64,000 nucleotides of DNA from CAIMWS01 sp964409245 (GCA_964409245.1 CAYPCQ010000012.1:1-64000), one strand, 5' to 3'; positions 38,058 through 47,477 are shown, counted from the stretch's first letter. The notes: a model not told the origin generated them from the letters alone. Numbers and translations are program-made.

Positions 38058-38421
38058 AGTGATCTGCCGTCCTTCGGACTGGAATCGGGTTATGGGATAC
38101 GTCCATTCTTTTCCATCGTCCGGATTGGTCTTCACCTCCTCCGCGAAGAGTCCCCACGGGGTTGCGGCCCTGGGTGCGTGCCTGCGTGGGAAAGTATGTC
38201 AGACGGATGGTTTGGGATCTCGGCTCAAATCTGCTGAGGTTGCTATGATTGGGTTCGCATTTAACCAGGGTGGCTCAACGGATGGTGCGCCTTCTTCGAA
38301 ATCCTGGGCTTGGAGGCGAAATCCCGTTGGAGTTTTGGATGGAGGTGCTGGCATTACTGGTTGGCCAGCGCGCATTAACGAGGCTTTTGCAATTCCTTTA
38401 GGTTGGGCGCAAATGGCTGCG

Positions 38422-38903
38422 TTACAGGTCGTCCGGTTTGTAGACGGTGATTCCTGGGACTACGTCGAATTGCGGATCGGCGGTGACGAGAATATTGATG
38501 CCAGCCCGCATTCCTGCCGCCAGGAAAAGAGCGTCATTGGTGAGCAGGCCGTGCTGGCGCTGGAGCTGGATTGCCTGGGAAAAATCGCCAGAATTGTGAA
38601 TTCGCCGGCCAGCAGGTCTTCAAAATCCCGTGCGTATTGAGTCAATTGGCGAACCAACCCGGGCTGCTGGCTCAGGGATTGGGCGGGGTTCGAGCCTGTC
38701 AAACCCATGGCTTGCGCCTCCTGCATCATACGGCGATGGCAGAACTCCACAATGGTAACGGTGGCCAGCGCACCGTTGATTTCCCGCTTTGCACAACGTT
38801 TCAGGAGGAGGCTGCACTGGCTGGACATCCCGCGCCTGGCGTAAATGAGAACATTGGCATCCACAATTACGCTGGCGCCGGTGGGAATGTCGGAGAGGCT
38901 CAT
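38422..38903 (-). pseudogene. PIN-domain (VapC-like) toxin with frameshift
   Basis: Begins MSLSDIPTGASVIVDANVLIYA with the first PIN Asp, then LLKRCAKREINGALATVTIVEFCHRRM (acidic Glu of the active site) and FEDLLAGEFTILAIF. The expected C-terminal half, LQRQHGLLTNDALFLAAGMR then AGINILVTADPQFDVVPG, lies in a different frame and ends with TAA at 38422. The switch falls in a five-base T run at about 38580 (minus GATTTTTCCC). PIN toxins are RNases held by a partner antitoxin. Start overlaps the antitoxin stop by 4 bases (ATGA). Either the toxin is inactivated or the sequence has a one-base homopolymer error. Confidence 0.8.
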
Positions 38904-39136
38904 TGCTCGAAAACGTCCGCTTCCATGCTGGCGCGGAACTGTTCCGAAGTAAGCGGGAAATCGCGGCTGGTGAGGAACCGGCGCATGCCCGAACCTGATG
39001 GCGTTTCGCGTGCCGGCAGGCTGTTGTCCGGCTCCAGGATGGTCAGCAGGGCGCGGGCCTTGACCGGGAGCTTCACGTCCCCGTGCGGCCGGACTCGGCC
39101 GTGGTCCAGCTCAACTTCAACCGTGTTATAGTGCAT
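38900..39136 (-). CDS. Antitoxin of the PIN-toxin pair (VapB-like)
   Basis: A 78-residue protein with a compact N-terminal beta-rich part, TVEVELDHGRVRPHGDVKLPV-type, that resembles AbrB/Phd DNA-binding antitoxins, followed by KARALLTILEP and an acidic, flexible C terminus that would wrap the toxin. It overlaps the PIN gene by 4 bases in the usual antitoxin-first order. The pair is probably self-repressed by the antitoxin, though no operator was found. The antitoxin itself looks intact, consistent with a toxin that has been silenced while the antitoxin remains. Confidence 0.7.
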   Translation of the reverse strand: MHYNTVEVELDHGRVRPHGDVKLPVKARALLTILEPDNSLPARETPSGSGMRRFLTSRDFPLTSEQFRASMEADVFEQ

Positions 39137-39822
39137 ATGGTTAGCTTACCATTTAGGACTGTATTGGCAAGGGGGACAAAGAGCGCCAGGCAAAGGCCAA
39201 GGGCTGAAGACCAAATGCTGGCTTATTGGATCCTTATTCGGGGCAGGCGCTGCGCGCCAACCCCGGGCTTGGTTGCGGAATCCCGCTGGGACTCACGGAG
39301 GGAAAAGGGAATGGCCACGAAAGAGCACAAAGGGCACAAAATCTCAAAGGGGGGCCGCCGCTGCGATGCGGTCCACGGAGAGTGCGCGAGCTTTTGGATT
39401 GCGTGCGCTGCTGCGCCGGTTTGCATTTTTCAGCTTGCAGTCCGCCCCCGTTTTTTATGCGTCCACGGCGCTTTTTTTTGCGGCAGATCTCCTGCTTGTC
39501 CCTGTTCAACTGGGCCATCTGCAACCTCGGCCAGAATCAATCTCAAACGCCGCTCCGCGGCGCTGGGGCACGGAGATTTGAGACCGCAAAGGCAAGGCAC
39601 CAAATGAAAAAGGGGATAAACGGATCCTAACAATGAAGCCGGACCGAAATTTTTTTTCAGGAACCGATCTCTGGGGCGACTCCACGGAATTCACCGGCGC
39701 TTTTTTTGCCTGAACATCCCCAATTCAGGATTAACGATAAAGGATCACCCGCAAAAACCGGGTTTTGTCCCGTCTTTGTAACCGGCTTAATGCCAGTGGG
39801 TTAGCCCCTGTTTACTGGGGGG
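39137..39822. other. Gene-free stretch with dispersed repeat
   Basis: About 690 bases with no credible gene. Contents: repeat copy 2 at about 39363-39423, T-rich runs near 39428-39480, and a nested inverted repeat (TCTCAAA at 39540 paired with TTTGAGA at 39577, and CGCCGC/GCGGCG inside). Confidence 0.4.
39363..39423. repeat. Dispersed repeat, copy 2
   Basis: Matches copy 1 at 23754-23811, including 22 identical bases from 39382. The sequence between and around differs, so it is a dispersed element and not a large duplication. Confidence 0.6.
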
Positions 39823-39900
39823 ACTTACACGGTGGACGTGGGCAATGTGGTGGGGTCGGTGGCCAGCGCCGGGGCGGTATTGAGCCTGAACACGCCGGTG
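39823..39900 (+). repeat. Direct repeat inside the Ig fragment, copy 1 (copy 2 at 40078-40155)
   Basis: The first 78 bases are identical to the second copy apart from a few substitutions; the offset is exactly 255 bases, 85 codons, or one Ig domain. It reflects recent domain duplication. Confidence 0.8.
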
Positions 39901-40638
39901 GCGATCACCCAGCAACCGGCGAGCCAGACCGTGAATCCCGGTGCCAATGTGACCTTCACGGTGGTGGCGACGGGAACCACTCCATTGACCTATCAATGGA
40001 AACTGAATGGCACGCCGATCACAGGGGCAACATCGGCCAGTTTGACACTCAACACTGCGGCCAGCGCCAGTACGGGAACTTACACGGTGGTGGTGGGCAA
40101 TGTGGTGGGGTCGGTGGCCAGCGCTGGGGCGGTATTGAGCCTGAACACGCCGGTGACCATCACCCAGCAGCCGGTGAGCCAAGCCGCGTTTGCGGGGAGC
40201 AACGTAGTATTCAGTGTGACAGCGGTTGGAACACCACCCTTGCGTTTCCAGTGGCTTTATAATGGGACACCCATCGCCGGACAAACCAATGACGCCTTGA
40301 GCCTCGCGAATTTGAAAACCACCCAGGCGGGACAATATGCGGTGACGGTAACCAGTTCAGCCGGAGCAGTAACCAGCGCGGCAGCCGTTTTGACGGTGGC
40401 TCCGCCGCCGACCCTGGCGGCCAGTTTGGTGAAGCGGCCGGAAGGCTCATTCATGCAATTGAAAGTGGCTGGGCTGCCGGGTTCGGCCTGCCGGATCCAA
40501 TCCGCCTCCAGCCTCGGCGCGAGTGGCCAGTGGCAAACCAAGTCCACGCTGGTTTTGGCCAATGGATCCCTGGATTGGCAGGATTCGGAGCCGCTGACGA
40601 CAACCTATAGGTTTTATCGGATAGAATTGTCGAAGTGA
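39832..40638 (+). pseudogene. Orphan Ig-repeat protein fragment
   Basis: About 268 residues with two and a half immunoglobulin (I-set)-like domains: ITQQPASQTVNPGANVTF, PLTYQWKLNGTPI, GTYTVVVGNVVGSVAS, and the same pattern again, then a C-terminal domain (LKVAGLPGSACRIQS...). Domains of this kind are common in giant secreted Verrucomicrobial proteins. There is no start with a signal peptide: an in-frame TAG lies about 30 bases upstream, and the first domain is cut. I read this as the 3' remains of a large surface protein. It contains a near-100-bp direct repeat with a 255-bp period (39823-39900 and 40078-40155). Confidence 0.75.
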
Positions 40639-40786
40639 TCTTGGCCGGGGGGCAAGGTTTCCATAATATGCCATCCCACCCTCCTGCCCGCGGATTCCAT
40701 CGCCTGGCGCAATAATCTGCGGCGCAGCCACTTCCATCCCACCTTCAGGAGCCTGGCGGAGGGAGTCCGGGCGTTTATTGAACACC

Positions 40787-40809
40787 GGCCGGCGTGAGCT
40801 GCGCCGGCC
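40787..40809. terminator. GC-rich hairpin before parE
   Basis: GGCCGGCG, a 7-base loop and CGCCGGCC form a perfect 8-bp stem, followed by CTTGGCCTTTT. Could end transcripts of the Ig fragment. No strong T-run. Confidence 0.35.
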
Positions 40810-40887
40810 CTTGGCCTTTTAAGAATGTAGTTGGCAAAACGGTGAAATCGCCCAATATTCACGATTTCGAGACGGTTTTGAGACGCT

Positions 40888-42720
40888 ATGGCGGAAAGCA
40901 AAAAGCACGTTTACGACGAGAGCAAGATCAAGACGCTCTCCTCGCTGGAGCACATCCGGCTGCGGACCGGCATGTACATCGGGCGCATCGGCAACGGGAC
41001 GGATTACGATGATGGCTGTTACATCCTGCTGAAGGAGGTTCTGGACAACGCGGTGGACGAATTCATCATGGGCCACGGCCGCGAGGTGCAAATCCAGATC
41101 CAAGGCAACCAGGTGAGCGTGCGGGATTTCGGCCGCGGGATCCCGCTGGGCAAGGTGGTGGACTGCGTATCCAAGATCAACACCGGGGCCAAATACAACG
41201 ACGACGTCTTCCAGTTCAGCGTGGGGCTCAACGGCGTGGGCACGAAAGCGGTGAACGCGCTGTCCAAGGATTTCCTGGTGCGCAGCCACCGCGGGGGGGA
41301 ATTCGTGGAAGCCGCCTTCAAAATCGGGCGGCTCAAGCAGCAAAAGGATGGCAAAAAGCCCGGCGAACCCGATGGCACATTCATCCAGTTCGAGCCGGAT
41401 CCGACGATTTTCAAGGATTCCCATTTCCTGGAGGAGCACATTGAGCGGCGCCTGCGCCATTACGCCTACCTGAACTCGGGCCTGAAGCTGATCTTCAACG
41501 GCAAGGAATTCCAATCCCGCCTGGGCCTGCTGGACCTCGTCCTGGAGGATCTGGCGCGGGACCAGAGCGAGCCGATTTACTCGCCGCTGCATTACACCTC
41601 CAAGACGCTGGAGTTCTGCTTCACCCACACGAACAGCCGCTACGGCGAGACCTTTTTCTCCTTCGTCAACGGGCAATACACCTCGGACGGCGGCACGCAC
41701 CTGAGCGCGTTCCGCGAGGGCCTGCTCAAGGCCATCAACGAATTCTCCCACGGCAAATACGAGGGCGACGACGTGCGCGAAAGCATGGTGGGCGCGGTGG
41801 CCATCCGCCTCAAGGATCCGGTGTTCGAATCCCAGACCAAGAACAAGCTGGGCAACACCGAGATCCGGTCCGACCTGGTCAACCAGGTGCGGGAAGAGCT
41901 GCTCCATTTCCTGAACCGCAACAAGGAGATCGCGGAAAAGATCCTCGCCAAAATCGAGGATACCCGCCAGCTGCGCAAAGAGCTGCAGGAGGTCAAAAAG
42001 CTCGCCCGGGAGCGGGCCAAGGCCATCACCATCCGCATTCCGCAGCTCAAGGATTGCAAGGTCCACTTCGACAAGAAAAAGGAAAAGGGGCACGGGAGCA
42101 TGGTGTTCATCACGGAGGGCATGTCCGCCGCCGGGTCGATTGTCAGCTGCCGGGATGTGAACACCCAGGCGATCTTCACGCTCAAAGGCAAGCCGCTGAA
42201 TGTGTGGGATCTCCACCGGGATGCCATCTATAAAAACGATGAGATGTATAATCTCATGCGCAGCCTGGACATCGAGGACACCCTGGAGAATCTCCGCTAC
42301 GAAAAGGTGATCCTGGCCACCGATGCCGACGTGGACGGCCTCCATATCCGGAACCTGATGATCACTTACTTTTTCCGGTTTTTCGACCAGCTGGTGCACG
42401 ATGGCCACCTGTATGTCCTGGAGACGCCCCTGTTCCGCACCCGCAACAAGGACAAAACCATCTATTGCTATTCCGAAACGGAGCGGGATGAGGCGGTGAA
42501 AACCCTGGGCAGGAATTTCGAGATCACCCGGTTCAAGGGCCTGGGCGAAATCTCCCCCCACGAATTCAAGCAGTTCATCGGCCCCCAGATGAAGCTGAGC
42601 CGGGTGGAATACGCCCCCAAGCAGGATACCCAGGTGATTTTATCGTTTTATATGGGCCGCAACACACCGGAGCGGAAGGATTACATCATGACCAACCTGA
42701 TCGTCCCGGTCGAAGAGTGA
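40888..42720 (+). CDS. parE: DNA topoisomerase IV subunit B-like (ParE)
   Basis: A 610-residue GHKL ATPase plus TOPRIM protein. Visible: RTGMYIGRIG, the N-box Asn/Asp region LKEVLDNAVDEFIMG, DFGRGIPLGK, VGLNGVGTKAVNALS, VNGQYTSDGGTH, and the TOPRIM acids in ATDADVDGLHIRNL, ending with PERKDYIMTNL. It supplies ATP-driven strand passage together with the ParC subunit that starts 34 bases downstream. The usual EGDSA TOPRIM signature reads TEGMSAAGS: the acidic Glu is kept but the next Asp is Met. The short length, without the GyrB insert, points to the ParE-type of Bacteroidetes/Chlamydiae/Verrucomicrobia. Start is ATG 40888. Confidence 0.88.
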   Translation: MAESKKHVYDESKIKTLSSLEHIRLRTGMYIGRIGNGTDYDDGCYILLKEVLDNAVDEFIMGHGREVQIQIQGNQVSVRDFGRGIPLGKVVDCVSKINTGAKYNDDVFQFSVGLNGVGTKAVNALSKDFLVRSHRGGEFVEAAFKIGRLKQQKDGKKPGEPDGTFIQFEPDPTIFKDSHFLEEHIERRLRHYAYLNSGLKLIFNGKEFQSRLGLLDLVLEDLARDQSEPIYSPLHYTSKTLEFCFTHTNSRYGETFFSFVNGQYTSDGGTHLSAFREGLLKAINEFSHGKYEGDDVRESMVGAVAIRLKDPVFESQTKNKLGNTEIRSDLVNQVREELLHFLNRNKEIAEKILAKIEDTRQLRKELQEVKKLARERAKAITIRIPQLKDCKVHFDKKKEKGHGSMVFITEGMSAAGSIVSCRDVNTQAIFTLKGKPLNVWDLHRDAIYKNDEMYNLMRSLDIEDTLENLRYEKVILATDADVDGLHIRNLMITYFFRFFDQLVHDGHLYVLETPLFRTRNKDKTIYCYSETERDEAVKTLGRNFEITRFKGLGEISPHEFKQFIGPQMKLSRVEYAPKQDTQVILSFYMGRNTPERKDYIMTNLIVPVEE

Positions 42721-42754
42721 TCCCCTCGCCCCGCAACGCTGAATCTGACCGCCC

Positions 42755-44821
42755 ATGAAAGAGTCCGAAGCCAATAAACCCGTCCCGCCTGATCCTTCCG
42801 CGCCGGCCAATCCATCCAGCCATATCCAGACGGAATTGAATCTGGCGGCGCCGCCCTCCCCGCCGGTCACCGCCACCAAGGCCGAGGGCCTGCTGCACCG
42901 GCGGATGGACACGAATTTCCTGCAGTATGCCTCCTACGTGATCCGGGACCGCGCCATCCCGAACCTGGCGGACGGGCTGAAGCCGGTCCAGCGGCGCATC
43001 ATGTGGTCGCTCCACGAAAAGGACGACGGCAAATTCATCAAGGTCGCCAACGTCTCCGGCCATTGCATGCAGTATCATCCGCACGGCAATGTGTCCATCG
43101 ACGACGCGCTCGTCGTCCTGACCAACAAGCGCTACCTGATCGAAGGGCAGGGCAATTACGGCAACCTGTTCACCGGCGATGCCGCCGCGGCCTCCCGGTA
43201 TATCGAGTGCCGGCTCACCGAGCTGGCCCGCACGGAGCTGTTCAACGACGAGCTGACCGAGTTTGTGCCCAGCTACGACGGGCGCAACAAGGAGCCGGTG
43301 TTCCTGCCCTGCAAGCTGCCGCTGCTGCTGATGCTCGGCACGGAAGGCATCGCGGTGGGCCTCTCGGCCAAGATCCTGCCGCACAATTTCCCGGAGCTGC
43401 TGCAGGCCCAGATCGCCATCCTGCAGAACAAGCCGTTCAAGGTGCTCCCCGATTTCCAGACCGGCGGGCTCATGGATGCCCGGGATTACCAGGACGGCCT
43501 GGGCAGCATCAAGGTGCGCGCCAAAATCAAGGTCAAGGACGAGTCCACCATCCTCATCAAGGAAATCCCCCCCACGTGCACCACGGAATCCCTGATCGAC
43601 TCGATCGAGGACGCCTCGCGCAAAGGCAAGATCAAGGTGCGCGGCATCAGCGATTTCACCGCCGAGTCGGTCGAGATCGAGGTGCGCGCCCCCGTGGGGG
43701 TGAGCGCCGAGCAGCTGGTGGATGCGCTCTATGCCTTCACTGATTGCGAGACGAGCATCACCAGCCGCATCATCGTGATCAAGGACGGCCGGCCGGTGGA
43801 ATTATCCGTGTCGCAGGTGCTGCGCGAAAACACCGCCCAGCTGGTGGACCTGCTCAAGCGCGAGCTGGAGCTGAAGGAAAAGAAGCTGCTGGAGGATCTC
43901 TATTTCAAGACCCTGGTGCGCATCTTCATCGAGAACCGCATCTACAAAAAGATCGAGCAGTGCAAAAGCAACGAGGCGGTTTGCGAGGCCATCTTCGAGG
44001 GCTTCAAGCCCTTCCGCGCCGAGATGTACCGCGACCTCATCCAGGATGACGTGGAGATGCTCCTCGGGGTGCGCATCCGGCGCATCTCCCTCTTCGACAT
44101 CCACAAGCACCGGGACGAGATGGTCAAGGTCAAGGCGGAGCTGGAGGAGACCCGGCGCCACCTGAAAAACCTGACCAAATACGTTGTCAGCCACTTGCAG
44201 GGCCTGCTGGACAAATACGGCCCGCTGTATCCGCGGCTCACCCGCAGCAGCCGGTATGACGAGGTGGAGGCCCGCGAGGTGGCCTTCAAGACTTTCAAGG
44301 TTGCCTACGACCGCGAGAAAGGCTACCTCGGTTACAAGGTGGCGGGCGAGGAGTTCAACCTCGATTGCTCCAAGTTCGACAAATTGATGCTGATGTTCAA
44401 GGACGGCCATTACCGGGTTGTGGAGCTGCCCGAAAAACTGTTCATCGGGCCGGATCTCCTCTATTGCGCGGTGCCCGAACGGGACCGCGTGATGACCCTG
44501 GCCTACGCCAGCGGCGGGGCCACTTACCTGAAGCGGTTCACCTTCGGCGGGACGATCCTGAACAAGGAATACTGGTGCGTCCCGCTCAAATCGCGCATCC
44601 TGTTCTTCGAGCCGGACACGCCCGAAACCTTGTTTATCCGCTATAAGCCGGCCCCCTACCAAAAGATCAACCAGCAGACCTGCAGCCCGGCCGAAATCAT
44701 GGTGAAAAACGTCAAGGCGCTGGGCAACCAGGTGTCGATCAAGGAGGTCGCCTCCATCACCAGCAAGCCCACCCGCGGCTGGGACTCGGAAGCCCCCACC
44801 TCCAAGCTGCAGTTCCCCTGA
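42755..44821 (+). CDS. parC: DNA topoisomerase IV subunit A-like (ParC)
   Basis: A 688-residue protein. After a Pro-rich N-terminal extension of about 45 residues, the breakage-reunion domain starts RRMDTNFLQYASYVIRDRAIP, with LADGLKPVQRRIMW, HPHGNVSIDDALV and the catalytic Tyr in AAASRYIECRLTELA. A long coiled segment (KVKAELEETRRHLKNLTKYV) follows, and the C-terminal part ends in a shortened domain with LFIRYKPAPYQKINQ. Forms the A2B2 enzyme with ParE for decatenation of chromosomes. The C-terminal beta-pinwheel looks reduced compared with GyrA, consistent with ParC. It lies 34 bases after parE in the same operon. Confidence 0.9.
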   Translation: MKESEANKPVPPDPSAPANPSSHIQTELNLAAPPSPPVTATKAEGLLHRRMDTNFLQYASYVIRDRAIPNLADGLKPVQRRIMWSLHEKDDGKFIKVANVSGHCMQYHPHGNVSIDDALVVLTNKRYLIEGQGNYGNLFTGDAAAASRYIECRLTELARTELFNDELTEFVPSYDGRNKEPVFLPCKLPLLLMLGTEGIAVGLSAKILPHNFPELLQAQIAILQNKPFKVLPDFQTGGLMDARDYQDGLGSIKVRAKIKVKDESTILIKEIPPTCTTESLIDSIEDASRKGKIKVRGISDFTAESVEIEVRAPVGVSAEQLVDALYAFTDCETSITSRIIVIKDGRPVELSVSQVLRENTAQLVDLLKRELELKEKKLLEDLYFKTLVRIFIENRIYKKIEQCKSNEAVCEAIFEGFKPFRAEMYRDLIQDDVEMLLGVRIRRISLFDIHKHRDEMVKVKAELEETRRHLKNLTKYVVSHLQGLLDKYGPLYPRLTRSSRYDEVEAREVAFKTFKVAYDREKGYLGYKVAGEEFNLDCSKFDKLMLMFKDGHYRVVELPEKLFIGPDLLYCAVPERDRVMTLAYASGGATYLKRFTFGGTILNKEYWCVPLKSRILFFEPDTPETLFIRYKPAPYQKINQQTCSPAEIMVKNVKALGNQVSIKEVASITSKPTRGWDSEAPTSKLQFP

Positions 44822-44941
44822 GCCGCGCCCCGGCAATGGGCGATTGATCCTTCCGGGTGCAGGGGCACCGCTGAACGGAATCCGAGCCGCCGGCGGCGAG
44901 GCGGCGCGGCGCGGCACGCATTAACTTGACGATCCGGGCAG

Positions 44942-46261
44942 ATGTTCCACAATGCCGGAGTGCAGCAGGAATTGGATTTGGGATTGGTAAAAGAAACACC
45001 GAAAAAGCGGCCGCCAGCCGCCCTGCTGCCTTTGCCCGAGGAGCTGGCGGGCTTTTCGCTGGATGGCGGCAAACAAACCCGCATCTTGAAAACGCCCGTC
45101 CCGCTGGGGGATGGCCGCCAGGCGGAGATCGACACCTACGTGAACGAGTTTTGGACGGCCCGGCAGCGGGCCGCCCACGGGCTGCACGAAATCTCCTACC
45201 GCGCCTGTTTCAAGCCGCAGCTGCCCCGTTTTTTCATCGAGCGGCTGACCCAGCCGGGCGGCCGCGTTTACGATCCGTTCATGGGGCGGGGCACCAGCCT
45301 GCTGGAGGCCGCCCTGCTGGGCCGCGTGCCGGTGGGCAACGACATCAATCCCCTGAGCCTCACGATGATCCGGCCGCGGCTCAACCCGCCGGCGCTGGCG
45401 CAGGTCACCGCCCGCCTGAAGGAGCTGGATCTGTCCGAGGCCCCGGAATGGCCCGGGGAGCTGCTGGTCTTCTACCACCCGGACACGCTGCGGGAGATCG
45501 TGGCCCTGAAATTTTATTTCCTGGAGCGCCTGAAGGAAAAGGCGCTGGACCCGGTGGACGATTGGATCCGCATGGTGGCCATCAACCGGCTGACGGGGCA
45601 CTCGGTGGGCTTTTTCTCCGTTTACAGCCTGCCGCCCAACCAGGCGGTGTCGGTGAAATCCCAGATCAAAATCAACGAACGCCTCAAGCAGGCGCCGCCG
45701 CTGCGGGACGTGCGGAAAATCATCACCAAGAAATCCAAGTCGCTGCTGGCGGATCTGACCGCCGAAGAAACCCGGCGGCTGGCCCGGTGCGCCAAAGCGG
45801 CGCAGCTGCTGAATGAGCCGGCCGAGGCCACCCCCCAGATCGCCGCGGATTCCGTGGCGCTGGCGGTCACCTCGCCGCCGTTCCTGGCGGTGGTGGATTA
45901 TGCGCTGGATAACTGGCTCCGGTGCTGGTTCCTGGGCATCGACCCCAAGAGCGTCGAGATCTCCACGCCCAGGAGCGTCAAGACCTGGCGGGAGATCATG
46001 ACCCGGGTGTTCCACGAGCTGTTCCGCGTGGTCCAGCCCGGAGGGCATGTGGCCTTCGAGGTGGGCGAGGTCCACCGCGGCCAGACCCGGCTGGAGGATG
46101 AGGTTCTGCCCTGCGGCATCGCGGCCGGATTCAGCCCGGAGCTGGTGCTGATCAACGACCAGAAATTCACCAAAACCGCCCACTGCTGGGGCGTGGACAA
46201 CAACGCCGGCGGCACCAATACCAACCGCATCGTGCTCTTCCGGAAAAAGCCGTTGAAATGA
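44942..46261 (+). CDS. DNA methyltransferase (N4/N6-type), orphan
   Basis: 439 residues. An AdoMet-binding motif I, RVYDPFMGRGTSLLEAALLG, sits near residue 110, and the catalytic motif IV TSPPFLAVVDYALDNWLR near 310, giving the order I then IV. The first residues contain a short Gln/Glu-rich tail (QQELDLGLV), and the region between the motifs is a large insert of about 190 residues, presumably target recognition. The enzyme would methylate the amino group of C or A in DNA. No restriction gene is near: topoisomerase IV lies upstream and a peptidase downstream. It could be a solitary housekeeping methylase or a DNA/RNA enzyme with a different target. ATG 44942. Confidence 0.75.
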   Translation: MFHNAGVQQELDLGLVKETPKKRPPAALLPLPEELAGFSLDGGKQTRILKTPVPLGDGRQAEIDTYVNEFWTARQRAAHGLHEISYRACFKPQLPRFFIERLTQPGGRVYDPFMGRGTSLLEAALLGRVPVGNDINPLSLTMIRPRLNPPALAQVTARLKELDLSEAPEWPGELLVFYHPDTLREIVALKFYFLERLKEKALDPVDDWIRMVAINRLTGHSVGFFSVYSLPPNQAVSVKSQIKINERLKQAPPLRDVRKIITKKSKSLLADLTAEETRRLARCAKAAQLLNEPAEATPQIAADSVALAVTSPPFLAVVDYALDNWLRCWFLGIDPKSVEISTPRSVKTWREIMTRVFHELFRVVQPGGHVAFEVGEVHRGQTRLEDEVLPCGIAAGFSPELVLINDQKFTKTAHCWGVDNNAGGTNTNRIVLFRKKPLK

Positions 46262-46280
46262 CCCCTGGCGAAGCTCCCTC

Positions 46281-47477
46281 ATGAAGACCACCCAAGTGCC
46301 ATGGGCGGAATTGGCGGCCCGCCTGGACCGCTTCCGCGCCCGCCTGGAGGCCACGAGCCCGGATTGGGAGATGGTGGCGATTTTCAGCAAAATCAACCTC
46401 TACTACTTCACCGGGACCATGCCGGAGGGCCTGCTGGTCATCCCGCGGAACGGGGAGGCCGTCCTGTGGGTGCGCCGCAGCTTCGAGCGGGCCGCTGCCG
46501 AATCCCGGTTCCCGCAGATCCGGCCCATGGAAAGCTTCCGCGAGGCGGCGGCCGCCACCGGCCCGCTGCCGGCCACAGTCTTCCTGGAGACGGAAAAAGT
46601 GCCGCTCGCCCTGTATCAGCGCTTCCAAAAGCATTTCCCCTTCCAGCGGTTCCGGGCGGCGGACGCGGCGCTCGCCGCGGTGCGCGCGGTCAAAAGCCCG
46701 TATGAAATCCAGCGCCTGGAACAGGCGGGGGAAATCCACCGCCGGGTGCTGGAGGAGCGCCTGCCGGGCCTCCTGCGGGCGGGCATGAGCGAGGCCAGCC
46801 TGTGCGGGGAGCTGTTCCCGCTGCTGCTGGCGGAAGGCCACCATGGGGTGACGCGGTTCGGGATGTTCGACACGGAGATCGGCCTGGGGCTGGTGGCTTT
46901 CGGCGAAAGCTCCATCCACCCGAACTGCTTCAACGGCCCGGGCGGCAATTACGGCCTGGGCCCCGCCGTGCCTGCGCTGGGCAGCCGGGAACGGAAGCTC
47001 CAGCCCGGGGATCTGGTGTTCGTGGACATCGGCTGCGGCGTGGAAGGCTACCATACGGACAAAACCATGACCTGCATGTTCGGCCGCGCTCCCGCCCCGG
47101 AAGTGGCCGCCGCCCATCAACGGTGCGTGGAGATCCAGAATGAAATCGCCGCCCGGCTCGTGCCCGGCGCCATCCCTTCCCAAATCTACCGGGATATCCT
47201 GGGGGGGCTGGACGCCGCCTTCCTGGAGAATTTCATGGGGTTTGGCGCGCGCCGGGTCAAGTTCCTGGGGCACAGCATCGGGCTGGTGGTGGATGAGCTG
47301 CCGGTGATCGCCGAGGGCTTCGACGAACCGCTGCAGGAGGGGATGGTGTTTGCCATCGAACCCAAAAAAGGCCTCCCGCAGGTGGGCATGGTCGGCATCG
47401 AAAACACGTTCCTGGCCACCCCCCAGGGCGGGCGCAGCCTCACCGGGAACCACCCCGGCCTGCTGCCGGTGTTTTGA
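46281..47477 (+). CDS. M24-family Xaa-Pro aminopeptidase-like
   Basis: 398 residues with creatinase-like N-terminal domain (VAIFSKINLYYFTGTMPEG) and a pita-bread C-terminal domain. Metal ligands are visible in DLVFVDIGCGVEGYHTDKT (two Asp), FLGHSIGLVVDELP (His), GMVFAIEPKKG (Glu) and VGIENTF (Glu). It hydrolyses N-terminal Xaa-Pro in the cytoplasm; it has no signal peptide. Starts 19 bases after the methyltransferase stop and may share its transcript, but no functional link is known. Complete at both ends. Confidence 0.88.
   Translation: MKTTQVPWAELAARLDRFRARLEATSPDWEMVAIFSKINLYYFTGTMPEGLLVIPRNGEAVLWVRRSFERAAAESRFPQIRPMESFREAAAATGPLPATVFLETEKVPLALYQRFQKHFPFQRFRAADAALAAVRAVKSPYEIQRLEQAGEIHRRVLEERLPGLLRAGMSEASLCGELFPLLLAEGHHGVTRFGMFDTEIGLGLVAFGESSIHPNCFNGPGGNYGLGPAVPALGSRERKLQPGDLVFVDIGCGVEGYHTDKTMTCMFGRAPAPEVAAAHQRCVEIQNEIAARLVPGAIPSQIYRDILGGLDAAFLENFMGFGARRVKFLGHSIGLVVDELPVIAEGFDEPLQEGMVFAIEPKKGLPQVGMVGIENTFLATPQGGRSLTGNHPGLLPVF

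Larger units (their letters stand above)
37426..38421. other. Gene-free stretch with tandem and palindromic repeats
   Basis: Nearly 1 kb without a credible protein gene. It contains a 4 x 7-bp tandem repeat at 37751-37778 and a 24-bp REP-like palindrome at 38034-38057. Overlapping open frames on both strands lack motifs. The promoter of the four-gene operon should lie near 37426-37500 but no clear box was seen. Confidence 0.45.

Noticed and set aside
38059..38640. A plus-strand open frame opposite the PIN gene
   Set aside because: Overlaps the real PIN frame and shows no motif.
40819..42561. A 580-residue minus-strand open frame over parE
   Set aside because: Shadow of parE; parE has every expected motif.
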